From: Baffinella frigidus
Taxonomy: Eukaryota > Cryptophyceae > Cryptomonadales > Baffinellaceae
Assembly: GCA_026770585.1 (NCBI GenBank)
Contig: MU648457.1
Coordinates: 1-12,542 of the forward strand
Direction: 5' to 3'
DNA length: 12,542 nucleotides
Shown: positions 1 to 9,171 of the stretch, piece after piece
Position numbering within the stretch: the stretch's first letter is position 1
Layout of the letters: the number at the start of each line of letters is the position of its first letter
Position numbers and translations under genes: made by a program
Notes under the pieces: generated by a model
Seen by the model: the letters and a program-made list of their open reading frames with translations, nothing else
What the model was told of the DNA's origin: nothing
Database searches by the model: none

Positions 1-155
1 CAGGAACCGTACTTGTCGACTGCTCTACTGGAGTTGGTGTAGTCGTAGTGGTACTATCTTCAGGAACCGTACTTGTCGACTGCTCTACTGGAGTTGGTGT
101 AGTCGTAGTGGTACTATCTTCAGGAACCGTACTTGTCGACTGCTCTGCTGGAGTT
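1..155 (-). repeat. 60-bp tandem repeat encoding a Thr-rich stalk
   Basis: Positions 1-60 and 61-120 are identical; a third copy starts at 121 and diverges after about 35 bp. Each unit encodes 20 residues rich in Thr, Pro and Ser (EDSTTTTTPTPVEQ core). The array starts at the window edge, so it probably continues to the left. Perfect identity points to recent expansion, and the unit length keeps the reading frame. Confidence 0.95.
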
Positions 156-188
<33 letters not shown>

Positions 189-3100
189 GTGCTGTCATCA
201 GAAACAGTGCTTGTTGGCTCTGCTGCTGCTGGTGCCGTCGTAGTGGTGGTAACAGAAGTGGTAGTAGAAGTAGTAGTATCATCAAGAACCAGGCTTGTCG
301 ATTGTGCGACTGGTGTTGTAGTAGCAGTAGTAGTAACAGTGGCAGTACTCGTGGTATCACCAAGCACAGTACTTTCAGGAGGTGTAGTAGGCATGTTACA
401 TTGTAAAGTTTCGGGATCTCTGTCATATCCTTCATTGCAAACACAGGCCGATATTGCAGTACTTGCGGTTGCTGAATTCGAACCGTGAGGACACCCAGAA
501 CACACCGCAGTCCCCATAGAGGACTTGTACGTCCCACCTTCACATGCAATGCATTTCATCCAACCTGCTGTATACCCCGGCGCACATGTACAGTCATGTA
601 ACTTAATACTCCCTTCCAAAGAGCTCATCGTCACAGGACACGCCGAACACTGCGATGCACCTGTAATCGACTTGTATGTTCCGGCAGTACACGGGGAACA
701 CTCGACCCCGTCGGAGTCTGCTGTATACCCAATTACACACAGACAGTCCGTCACACCACTACTCCCTTCGTGGGAATATGTGTGTTCTGGGCACACAGCA
801 CAGTCACCTACCCCAAAGGCGCTCTTGAACGTCCCAGCACTACACACTGTGCACGCCACCCCGTCTGACATGCCCATGTACCCAGATAAGCACTTACAGT
901 CTGTCAACACACCACTCTCGGAAAGAGACCGTGTCCCATAGGGACACGGCAAACACTCGTGTGGGGGGTGCTTGTGAGCCTGCGTTGAATTGTGTTCCGT
1001 CGGTCTCGTTGCCATGAACGTACCCGCATCACACCACGCATCACAGCTACTTCCATCGGAAGAAGTTACATACCCCGGGAAGCATATACACGCGGCCAAC
1101 GCGTCGCTTCCACTTTCCGAACCACTGTGTACAGGACATGTCGTGCAATCTGCCACCCCGGTCGAGGTCTTGTACGTCCCAGGCATACACTCATCACAAA
1201 CAACTCCGTCAGATGCAGCGGTATATCCTGCAAAGCACTTGCAATCATCAAGCGCCACACTATGTGGTCCAGAGCTCGTTCCCGTAGGACACTTGGAACA
1301 CGCCCCCGGCCCCGTCACAACTTTGTAAGTCCCCTCCTCACATGCTTCGCATACAACTCCGTCGAACCCAGCTGTATGCCCTGCAATACAAGTACAGTCC
1401 GTATGCTCGGTGCTTGCCAAAGAAGAGTTGGTACCCGTAGCACACAGCGAACACGCCCCTATCCCAGTCTCGTGCTTGTACGTCCCATGCGGACACGCGG
1501 AACAAGAAACCCCATCCGAGACCGCAGTGTAGCCCGCAATACACTTGCAATCAATTAACTCGTTGCTTCCGGCAGAAGAACTCGTGTGCATAGGACATGT
1601 TGTCTTTACTCCCAACGAACACCACACACCAGCAGCACACTGAGTACACATGTCTCCACTATACCCATCGATACACGAGCAATCGCTTTTCATACCACTG
1701 CCTTTGTTCGAACGTGTAAAGATACCACAGTCAAGACATGTATCTGGTGCAGTAGCTGCCACTGTTGTAGAATATAGACTAGTGGCACATAAGTCGCAAG
1801 CCGCAGACCCAGTGCTACTCTTGTATGTACCAGCAACACATGCTATGCACTCAGCACCGTCAGCACCCGTGTACCCGGGCACACATGAGCACTGTGCTAG
1901 CACCGAACTACCCTCGTCAGAGCGTGTGTTCTTCGGACACGGTAGACATGTACCAACAGACACAGCCGCCGATGCGGTAGAGTACGTGTCAACGCCGCAG
2001 GTATCGCACACTGCTGAGCCGATCTGCACTTTGTAGGTACCAGCAACACATGCAGAACACTTTTCTCCGTCAGCACCTGTATGTCCCGGTACACACACGC
2101 AGTGTGTCAGCTTAGAACTCTGTGGTTCCGACTGCGTGTTCTCAGGACAGCCTTTGCATGTGTCTTGATAAACCGCTGCGACCGCGGTGGAATACGTATC
2201 AACTGCACAATTACTGCATGCGCCCGAACCAATAGCCCGCTTGTATGTCCCAGGCGAACACGCACGACACGCCTGCCCATCGGGACCCGTGTACCCGACA
2301 ACACAAGAACAATCTGACAGGTCGCTGCTCCCTCTCGAAGAACGTGTGTGGCTTGGGCAGTCGCGGCAATAGGCAGCAGAGTTCGATGGTTTTGTGCTCG
2401 ACCATGTGTCGGCCGCACACATGATGCAAGCACCCGAGCCAGAGCCTTGCTTGTACATACCAGCCACGCAAGCGTCACATTCCAAAGCACCCTTGCCCGT
2501 GTACCCCCCGTCACAGGTGCAATGCATTATGTTATCAGCACCGGTACCATGGAAACCTGTGTTCGGTGGACACGGCAAGCACACGTTGTCCGCCACAGCT
2601 GCGACTGTCGTTGAATACCTGTCGTGGCCACACGCAGTGCAGTCATGTGAGCCGGTTCTCGGCTTGAACGTGCCTGCAATGCACGCAACACCCTTGTGGC
2701 CGTCAGGGCCCGTGTAGCCGGCCACACACGAACAGTCCGTTTCCTCGTCACTCCCCTGGTCGGACCTTGTGTGGTCTGGACATCCCTTGCATACAGCCCC
2801 AGAAACTGCCGCAACTTCCGTCGAATAGTGGTGCATACCACACAGGTCGCACGCTGCAGGCCCGCGCTGTGTCTTGTACGTGCCTGCGATGCACGCTGAA
2901 CACGCGACACCATTCCAAGGCGCCGTGTGTCCGTGTATGCACACACAATCTTGCAGAGACGAGCTCGCTGCAAACGACTCTGTCTTGGAGGGACACGGCG
3001 TGCACAACACCGCCCCCGTTACCGGCTTGTATGTATCGCGCAAGCACTCTGAACACTGCACACCGTTTGTTGGTGCCGTGTATCCAACGTGACATACACA

Positions 3101-4210
3101 AGATTCCAGCAAGGGGCTCGCGACGGGCGACTGTGTGTGCGACGGACACGACGAACAACTACCAGCCCCTATATCGATCTTGTATGTGTCCACAGGACAC
3201 TCTGTACACTGCACGCCGTCTGCGTCACCGTAATACCCTGCCAAACACACACAGTCGGACAGATGTTCACTTACCGCCGGCGAACCCGTGCCATATGGAC
3301 ACACCTTGCAGACATTTTCCCACAAGTCAGCGTAGTGACCCGCTTCGCAAACAACACAAACGATCATGTCTGCGTTACGGTGGATGGCGACACTCGCCCC
3401 CAGTGCTACTGCACCCCCGTTGGAGATGGCACACCCGTGCAAGTCTGAAGAAGCCCCCCATGTGTGCGCACCACTAGAGAGGATACTTCCTACAGTGATT
3501 GCGCTGGCACCCACAACGACGGCACCAGGCACAACCCATAAGATATTGCGCGCGTGCGCTCCATTGATCATTATCATGCGCGAAGTCGCGCCAAACGCAA
3601 TGCTACTTCCTTTCATGATGAACTTGCCGCATGTTTTGCCTTGCGCGTCAAACGTCATTTCCATTTGTGCAGCAAGGGAGAGTTGTCCGGGGTGGCGGTA
3701 CGTGCCGGGTGTCATTACCATCTTATCCAACACTGCACCAGTGCGGAAATACACGTCTTCGGACGTTTCTTGCAGTATATCTAGTCGCAGTTTGTCCGAA
3801 ACAGCCTGGAAATGCTTGTCGAAGTCAAGGTTTTGCATGCCTACATGGGAGTACAACGGATCCGTCGCGTCTGTGGCAAAGAACGTCGAGGCACGCAGCA
3901 CAGCTGTCATGCTGGTTGAGCTGCCGGCATCACCGTTGTAGATGTGAACAGTTGCACCAAAGCCACACGCCCCGAAACTGTGAATAGCATACCTACCACA
4001 AACGTCGATCCATACTGGCTCTACAATGGAGTGTGGTTTAGCTGTCGTGGGTACAATGACAGTAGACACCACTGGAGAAGTCACATACGTCTTACCGTCT
4101 GAGAATGCAGACACCCCAGCCGATTCCGTGGTGGTCGGTGTACACACCAAACTCAGTAAGCCGACAAGAAGAACGTTCAAGATATGTTCCTGTAAGCCGA
4201 CTGGGGACAT
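1..4210 (-). CDS. Giant secreted/surface protein: DUF3494 ice-binding-like domain, cysteine-rich ephrin-receptor-like modules, mucin-like stalk (partial)
   Basis: I read one open frame without a stop from ATG at 4210 to the left edge (1403 codons, 3' end missing). Residues 8-23 (HILNVLLVGLLSLVC) look like a signal peptide. Residues about 71-282 match the DUF3494 ice-binding-like family: an early NGD motif, then a PGTY turn (168-171), FDAQGK (187-192), INGAHARNILWVV (215-227) and an alternating Gly/Ala-rich stretch ending GGAVALGASVAI (265-276), the usual order in that beta-solenoid fold. Residues about 285-1265 hold some 16 cysteine modules of the type CxxGTYKxxxGxxxCxxCPxxTxS...DCxCxxGYTG, as in GCC2/GCC3 or ephrin-receptor-like repeats. 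The rest is a Thr/Ser/Pro stalk, probably glycosylated. A membrane anchor would lie outside the window. Role inferred: adhesin or virion/host surface protein; ice binding itself is not shown. The second ATG of a close pair (4217 and 4210) is chosen because only it opens the long frame. Confidence 0.85.
164..190 (-). repeat. (AGT)9 trinucleotide repeat encoding poly-Thr
   Basis: Nine AGT triplets in a row on the plus strand read as ACT (Thr) codons in the surface-protein frame. Length change here would alter the stalk without breaking the frame. Confidence 0.95.
425..3365 (-). repeat. Array of about 16 cysteine-rich modules in two length classes
   Basis: Within the giant surface protein, modules of about 51 residues (two N-terminal, about six C-terminal) flank a central block of six modules of about 70 residues. 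The long ones carry an extra segment of the form CxxCxxxxYSTxVAAVxxxxC before the CP motif. One module (about 1550-1690) is shortened, and one (about 910-1080) has a His/Pro-rich insertion in place of its second cysteine pair. The protein pattern repeats well, but DNA identity between modules is only moderate, so the array is old except in the stalk. Confidence 0.85.
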
Positions 4211-4234
4211 CAATCATTTACTTTTAAAGTAAGA

Positions 4235-4244
4235 CTTTTATATT
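4235..4244 (-). promoter_or_regulatory. TATA box of the surface-protein gene
   Basis: On the minus strand the sequence reads AATATAAAAG, a near-consensus TATA box beginning about 32 nt before the ATG at 4210. With normal TATA spacing the transcript would start near 4212, between the two close ATGs. This favours the downstream ATG and gives an almost leaderless mRNA. Confidence 0.7.
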
Positions 4245-4387
4245 GCGTTGATGATACACAGTTGATATTATCGACAACCCCCAGTCAAACGCCAAAAGCA
4301 AAGTCCTCAGATTGTGAAGTCAACACGGATGTTTCGCAAAGTCACCATAAATACACCACGTGTCATGGTTCGTCTGATATAACTGCT

Positions 4388-4400
4388 TAATATAATAATT
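4388..4400 (+). promoter_or_regulatory. Possible TATA element of the chromodomain gene
   Basis: TAATATAATAATT lies about 105-117 bp before the ATG at 4505 in an AT-rich patch of an otherwise mixed-composition gap (4211-4504). No other core-promoter sequence stands out in that gap. The TTTCAG that follows could also be read as a splice acceptor, but I find no matching donor with a coding exon. Confidence 0.35.
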
Positions 4401-4504
4401 TCAGTCAACTTCGACACGACTTAAATTTGTACAACAGTCTTGAAGACACTGACACAGTGAAGGTCTTCAGTGACACGGTCTACAAACACCACACCACACC
4501 GCCA

Positions 4505-4897
4505 ATGAATACCTACATCCAGCACAGCACAGCACTGGGCCTCCCCATGCAGAAGACGATCAAGAAGTACCGCTCAAAATTGCTCATCAAGAGAAAGGGG
4601 TCGACCAAGCGCGCCATGGACCATGTGAAGACAACACAAGCCGAGATGAGTGGGTTCTACGATGTGGAGACTGTCCATGAAGAGCGAGTGGGCACGTGTG
4701 GCGATATCGAATACCTCGTCTCCTGGGCAGGCTACGCAAGGAGCGAAGACTCGTGGATCAAGGACCTCCCAGCATTCTTTCTGCCGCCTTCGAGCACCTA
4801 CTATGTCTCTGCTACAAACGCTACAGACTCCGATCTCTACATGCTGGCCTCCATGGCCTGTCTCGAATTCTCCGAACTCGTACTAGCCACGTGCTAG
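4505..4897 (+). CDS. Small chromodomain protein
   Basis: This is a 130-residue protein. Residues 1-50 are basic (KKYRSKLLIKRKGSTKR), suggesting nucleic-acid binding or nuclear entry. Residues about 51-92 match a chromodomain: FYDVETVHEERV, then IEYLVSWAGY and EDSWIKDLP. The three aromatic positions that cage methyl-lysine in HP1-type domains appear to be present (Tyr52, Trp74, Tyr77). The C-terminal 38 residues have no recognised motif. The frame is open upstream to a TTG at 4427, but ATG 4505 is the first ATG. Role inferred: reading histone methylation on host or viral chromatin. Alternatively it derives from the C-terminal chromodomain of a Ty3/gypsy-type integrase, but no other retroelement sequence is present. 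Confidence 0.75.
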   Translation: MNTYIQHSTALGLPMQKTIKKYRSKLLIKRKGSTKRAMDHVKTTQAEMSGFYDVETVHEERVGTCGDIEYLVSWAGYARSEDSWIKDLPAFFLPPSSTYYVSATNATDSDLYMLASMACLEFSELVLATC

Positions 4898-4935
4898 CGT
4901 GGTACACCTAGGCCGCATGTGCCGCTGTGTGTGAT

Positions 4936-4941
4936 AATAAA
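4936..4941 (+). terminator. Polyadenylation signal of the chromodomain gene
   Basis: AATAAA lies 39 nt after the stop codon and is followed by a G/T-rich stretch (GTCGGGCGTTTGTTCG), the usual arrangement of a eukaryotic poly(A) site. Confidence 0.65.
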
Positions 4942-5011
4942 GTCGGGCGTTTGTTCGCACACGCACCAGCAATGCTCGCACACACATCACCGATTTACTC
5001 ACAAGCATTGC

Positions 5012-6009
5012 TCAAGGGTCTTCGTACAGCACGTCATGTGATTCACGCCACAGACCCCATGCCGTCTCTAGGTCCTCGGCATTGTAGTTTCCAACTGTTT
5101 TCGTTCCAGACGCAGTCGTCAGCCAGGGCCACTTCGATGGTAACGGGAAAAGGGACTCTATGTGATCCAGGTCGGTCACGAAATGATCGATCTCTGCAAG
5201 AAGACTGGTGAAGTTCGTGAAGTTGAGGAGGTAGTGCTCCCAGGCGATGTTGTGCCGCAACACGAAGAGTCGCTCGATGTCTGTGAGTTGTTGGGGTGTA
5301 TACATGTCGATACGCGCGATTCTTAGAAAGGTGTTGTCCATCCCATGCAACAAGCCGGCGTTGTGTAGCGCCATGAAACCTGGTTTGGGGTTGACGGTTT
5401 ATTGGTGCAAGGGCTGGGGTTGACGGTAAAGCACCCCACCGGGGACTTACGTTTGTCGCGGTAAACGGTGCACATTCGCTTAACAACACCGTATGTCATG
5501 TAGTAGAACTCCGAATCTGTCGTCACGTGGCCGTACGATGGAATGATGAACAGATCTTGGTGGATCTGTTCCAAGTCACAGCGACGCCGATACAACCGCT
5601 CGTGTATTTCGTTCTTCTTCTTCTTCCAAACGAGTTTCATAGCGGTACTGCGGCGTTGACGGCTGTGGAAAGCTCGGGACATGCTGGCAACATCTCCGTG
5701 CACGACAATAGCTCTCTTGAAGGCTTCCAGAACTGAACACCGCGGCACAAAACGCCACATGCGGCGTGGGCATGGCAGCATCATGCACGACAGCGACACC
5801 TTCGCGGGCAACACAAACAGTTTCCGGAGAACGGTCCTAGATGCCGCGGGCATGTTCGTCGCTATACAATCAACCGAGCGCGCGTCTCTGACAGCAATCT
5901 GTAAAGACTTACTTGTTCGTGCAAGTAAGTTCAGCGTGTTCAGAGAGTCTATACTCTCCACAATAACGGGGAACAGCAAGGCGATGACTTTCTCGGCAGT
6001 ATCTACCAT
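5012..6009 (-). CDS. F-box-like protein, two exons joined across a 71-nt intron
   Basis: Exon 1 is 6009-5451 and exon 2 is 5379-5012; the intron is 5450-5380. The product is 308 residues. Residues about 6-42 look like an F-box (EKVIALLFPVIVESI, then LNLLARTSKSLQIAVRD), the module that binds Skp1 in SCF ubiquitin ligases. Residues 117-143 are strongly basic, including KKKK, a possible nuclear signal. The rest, including all of exon 2, has no motif I recognise and may select substrates. The ATG is in good context (AGGATGG). Without splicing the frame reads 42 codons past the donor and ends at 5323. The exon-2 frame meets a TAA inside the intron (5401-5399), so only splicing joins the two. No TATA box or downstream AATAAA is evident. 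A shorter unspliced product of 228 residues is possible. Confidence 0.75.
5380..5450 (-). other. Spliceosomal-type intron (71 nt, phase 1)
   Basis: On the minus strand the donor is AAAC/GTAAGT and the acceptor is AACCAG/GTTTC. Removing 71 nt joins the frames as Asp-Lys-Arg-Phe-Met, with the Arg codon split after its first base. A 13-bp direct repeat (ACCGTCAACCCCA) occurs twice inside the intron, 29 bp apart. AATAAA at 5402-5397 could cause premature polyadenylation of unspliced RNA. Confidence 0.75.
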
Positions 6010-6045
6010 CCTAGAGCAACAAGTGGTCTATCGTGTGTGCGCATG

Positions 6046-6067
6046 CTATCTATCTATCTATCTATCT
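6046..6067. repeat. (CTAT)n microsatellite
   Basis: About 5.5 copies of CTAT/GATA lie between the divergent F-box and ankyrin genes, about 37 bp before the F-box ATG. The rest of the 6010-6285 gap shows no other gene, and I see no clear TATA box facing the F-box gene. Confidence 0.9.
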
Positions 6068-6253
6068 GTACCACCAGTAAATGTTTTTTCAGTGTACACA
6101 GACTCGTATCAGATTGCTTTTCATTCATTTACACACTGTACACATGTTCACATGCTCACTTGCAGCGACCTCACGCGAATCAAGGATGGTCTGTCGACCA
6201 TCCGAGTCCCATCGCTTGGTGTAACTTGATGGGGTGGTACTTAAGCCCCGGCT

Positions 6254-6261
6254 CATATAAC
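6254..6261 (+). promoter_or_regulatory. TATA-like box of the first ankyrin gene
   Basis: CATATAAC begins about 30 nt before the ATG at 6286, the same spacing as for several other genes here, implying a very short leader. Confidence 0.5.
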
Positions 6262-6285
6262 GTGTACTAGCATTTCTTCAATCTG

Positions 6286-7593
6286 ATGGACAGACGTAGG
6301 ATTTACGGTGTTTTAAACCGCAGACACCGTCCGCAGCCTGTAGAGAGAGGGACTGAAATCGAGCGACTTATAGCCGCAATCCATGACAGTGGTGTCGCAG
6401 AGGTACAGAGGTTGATTTACCTGTTCCATACATTCATGTCACACAAGCTTACTCATATCACTGACGGTATCGATCAGCGGTTCGACTACACATATGAACG
6501 TAAAGGTCTCACATTAGTCCAATATAGAGGACTTGCTCAATATGAGTATCCGGAGCCGAGTGACTCACCCGATTGCATAACGGGTCCGTGTTTTCGTAAT
6601 ATTGACGGGGAAAGCGCCCTACATGTAGCATGCACTACAAATAATCTGGAAATATTACCTTTGCTATTACGTAAAGAGAACCAGCTAATTTGTGGGTACA
6701 TTAACGAGAAGAACAAACACGAGATGTCTGCTCTGTGCATTGCTACGACAGCGAAGTGCGTTGATGTGGTTGAAATGTTACTGAAACACAGAGCAGACCC
6801 CAATTCCGCTAACTTTTTGCATGGCAATGCATTAGCTATGGCTACAAAGGCAAGATCACTCACATGTATGCAGTTACTTATCTCCGCTCGCGCTGATATG
6901 AACATAGATCCGACGTCTGGCATGACCCCAATGGATCTTGCATGTAAAGAGGATTTTTTTGAAGGGATGAGACTTCTTCTAAATAATGGGTGTACCATCA
7001 CTCGAACAACTGACAGCACATATTGGTTTAACGACCCATTATTGTGTGCCATACTACGACACGATGACGACAACGACCTGTTGTGGTTTTTATTGTTACA
7101 CGGGATTGATTTTCATACACCTATCATTACTTTAACGAGCCCCGACTTCATACTAATGCCAATGCCCGTTATTGACTATGCAAATACAGTCGATTCTCGG
7201 AGAGCCTCTATTTTGCAGGAGATATATACAGAGGAGTTTCGACAATCGGCACTTTTCCGCAAAGAAACAGTGTGGAGGGAGCATATTTGCAGAGGAAATG
7301 TTTTCAAGAAACAAACATCATACGACAACCTTCACGAAGACACACAACAACCATGTGACGAAATCAAAAAGGACACACAACAGCCTTCTCGCATACCAGG
7401 GATAACCGCAGATGTCTTCGACCGAATCATGGGGGATATTTACACAACCTCCCCCAAAACTATCAGACGACATGCTGTGAATACCATATTTCGACGGCGA
7501 TTAGCACACAACATGATTCATCCAAACATGAACGGTGATATCATCGAGGAAATTTTGATAGTCGATTCCCGACATGCATACCCAGACACATGA
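6286..7593 (+). CDS. Ankyrin-repeat protein (435 aa)
   Basis: Five ankyrin repeats occupy roughly residues 107-278: GESALHVACTTNNLEILPLLL, then a divergent repeat with VDVVEMLLKHRADPN, then HGNALAMATKARSLTCMQLL, GMTPMDLACKEDFFEGMRLLL and a last weak one ending LLWFLLLHGIDF. Residues 1-106 are mixed and basic at the start. The 150-residue C-terminal part has a small internal repeat (DTQQP twice, 352-367) and ends with MNGDIIEEILIV. That end resembles the end of the next gene and could be a degenerate F-box/PRANC-like motif. Ankyrin repeats bind partner proteins; here I infer a substrate adaptor, perhaps for a ubiquitin ligase. The gene reads in the same direction as the next one, 141 bp away. 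No AATAAA follows it. Confidence 0.85.
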   Translation: MDRRRIYGVLNRRHRPQPVERGTEIERLIAAIHDSGVAEVQRLIYLFHTFMSHKLTHITDGIDQRFDYTYERKGLTLVQYRGLAQYEYPEPSDSPDCITGPCFRNIDGESALHVACTTNNLEILPLLLRKENQLICGYINEKNKHEMSALCIATTAKCVDVVEMLLKHRADPNSANFLHGNALAMATKARSLTCMQLLISARADMNIDPTSGMTPMDLACKEDFFEGMRLLLNNGCTITRTTDSTYWFNDPLLCAILRHDDDNDLLWFLLLHGIDFHTPIITLTSPDFILMPMPVIDYANTVDSRRASILQEIYTEEFRQSALFRKETVWREHICRGNVFKKQTSYDNLHEDTQQPCDEIKKDTQQPSRIPGITADVFDRIMGDIYTTSPKTIRRHAVNTIFRRRLAHNMIHPNMNGDIIEEILIVDSRHAYPDT

Positions 7594-7696
7594 AGGACAC
7601 TCGAGAGTCTGGTCGCGAAACTGCTCAAGGAAACCGCACTGACACGCACCAGACCCCCCACATCAGCAAGGCCTATCATCATTCTCGCAATCTCCA

Positions 7697-7704
7697 TATT
7701 TAAG
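7697..7704 (+). promoter_or_regulatory. TATA-like box of the second ankyrin gene
   Basis: TATTTAAG begins 38 nt before the ATG at 7735. An out-of-frame ATG at 7724 opens a short reading frame. A start site 28-32 nt after the TATA box would fall at about 7725-7729, just past that ATG. Confidence 0.5.
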
Positions 7705-7734
7705 CGCGATTGTACGACATATCATGAAACGGAT

Positions 7735-9162
7735 ATGGAAGTCGAACAGGATGCGGATGCGTGGAATACAGAGGAAGATGACGTGGAGGAGGATCCAGCC
7801 GAGATCTTGAGGTTGCAAATGAATGACGTCCATCGTTATGTACGCGATGACAATCTGCATTATTTGGACGAGATGATTCGCGGTGGCTATAATATCCACT
7901 CTACGGACCACAGGGGCGACACGGCGCTGCATTATGCCATACGGCTTGCTGGGAAGTCCACCACAGTCCAGTTTCTACTAGACAATGATGCGGATTTTAC
8001 CAGATTGAACAATCGCCACACATCTCCACTCATGCTATCAGCCAGCCGAGGAAACGTAGAAATCTTCAGCTTAATTGCAGCAAAATTTACACACCAAACC
8101 AAATACAGCAGCATCGTCCAATTGCACTCGACTCGCCATGTGAAGACAACCGGCGAAACGCTACTGATGGCGGCATGTGGTCAACAGCCGATAATGAAAT
8201 GGAACAGAGAATCTGCAATGTTGGTAAACATGTTGCTCAAGGCAGGGTTGGACCCGTCCGTGGTGGACCGGAAAGGCTGGACGGCACTGCACTATGCTAG
8301 CGAAAGCAATCGCATTGATAGAAACGAAACAGTGTCGATGATCTTGGAACATGACCAGCATTACGCCTTGGTTCATATGAAGGATAATGCGGGAAACAGT
8401 CCACTACACGTCGCGTGTGGCAACAACTATGGTAAAGAGATAGTAACGTCTCTGTTGCAGTACGGTGCTAAGGTATCAGACCGCAACAACAAGATGGAGA
8501 CACCACTGCATCTTTCGGTGCGTTCTGACGTGGTTGTGACTGCGAAAGTGATTTGTGAAGCTGGGGCAGACCCTCATACCACGGACATACTGGGTCGGAA
8601 TTCAATCCATGCGGCACTTGAGCTACCGAAAACCACCAACAATTTCAATAGGAGTAACAAGACCCCCGAGACGACGTGGTCGGTCGTGCAGATGCTGATC
8701 GGTAAATGTGATCACCGGTACCAATCATCATATCTGGAGTGCAGAGACAACCTTGGTATGACACCGCTGCTCTTAGCATGTCAACAGAGAAACGCGTACA
8801 GTGTTGAGAAGCTGCTAGCTATTCCACGTATTAATGCCGATGCGAGAGACATACACGGGAATTCAGTCCTACACTTATGTTTGATGTATGGAGGGTATGA
8901 GGCGGTACGCCGTCTTTTAGACATCGGGGTGGACGTACAGGTACACAACAACCGTGGGGAGTCACCGCTCTGGATTGCACAGGGTAGATCTACGCAGGGG
9001 GTCTCGTACGAACGGTGTAGAGAAATTCTCGCTAACAGACGTGATCGCAGCCAACAACATTCGATTGCATTCGCAATGGGACACAATCGCCGCCTAGGAG
9101 AGTTCTCGCTTGTCAACAATTTACCTGAAGAAGTGGCATATGAAATCACGAAACGCTTGTAG
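7735..9162 (+). CDS. Ankyrin-repeat protein with F-box/PRANC-like C-terminus (475 aa)
   Basis: An acidic N-terminus (residues 1-30) is followed by about ten ankyrin repeats filling residues 31-435. Clear cores include GDTALHYAI (61-69), GWTALHYASE (181-190), NSPLHVACGNNYGKEIV (221-237), METPLHLSV (254-262), MTPLLLACQQRNAYSVEKLL (342-361), GNSVLHLCLMYGGYEAVRRLL and GESPLWIAQGR. The protein ends FSLVNNLPEEVAYEITKRL. LPEEVAYEI is typical of the first helix of an F-box, and ankyrin arrays ending in a short F-box/PRANC motif are known in poxvirus and some other viral proteins, where they recruit cullin-1 ligases. That the motif stops after about 12 residues is odd and may mean a minimal Skp1-binding tail or a truncation. 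It is probably a paralogue of the preceding gene. Confidence 0.9.
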   Translation: MEVEQDADAWNTEEDDVEEDPAEILRLQMNDVHRYVRDDNLHYLDEMIRGGYNIHSTDHRGDTALHYAIRLAGKSTTVQFLLDNDADFTRLNNRHTSPLMLSASRGNVEIFSLIAAKFTHQTKYSSIVQLHSTRHVKTTGETLLMAACGQQPIMKWNRESAMLVNMLLKAGLDPSVVDRKGWTALHYASESNRIDRNETVSMILEHDQHYALVHMKDNAGNSPLHVACGNNYGKEIVTSLLQYGAKVSDRNNKMETPLHLSVRSDVVVTAKVICEAGADPHTTDILGRNSIHAALELPKTTNNFNRSNKTPETTWSVVQMLIGKCDHRYQSSYLECRDNLGMTPLLLACQQRNAYSVEKLLAIPRINADARDIHGNSVLHLCLMYGGYEAVRRLLDIGVDVQVHNNRGESPLWIAQGRSTQGVSYERCREILANRRDRSQQHSIAFAMGHNRRLGEFSLVNNLPEEVAYEITKRL

Positions 9163-9171
9163 TGTGTCATT

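Noticed and set aside
85-549. Minus-strand 154-codon frame overlapping the stalk
   Set aside because: It is out of frame with the surface protein, starts at TTG, and is Leu/Gln-rich only because of the triplet repeats.
48-4232. Many plus-strand reading frames opposite the surface-protein gene, up to 236 codons
   Set aside because: They are shadows: the minus strand is open without break for 1403 codons with clear domains, and its cysteine and threonine codons leave few stops on the other strand. None of the plus products shows a domain.
4427-4504. Extension of the chromodomain protein to a TTG at 4427
   Set aside because: A non-ATG start is unlikely in a eukaryotic setting and the extra residues have no motif.
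4501-4941. Chromodomain gene as part of an LTR retrotransposon
   Set aside because: No integrase core, reverse transcriptase, LTR or primer-binding site is seen in the flanks.
5323-5450. Unspliced extension of F-box exon 1 to a 228-residue protein
   Set aside because: The extension has no motif, and a precise donor/acceptor pair joins exon 1 to a long second frame; kept only as a possible minor product.
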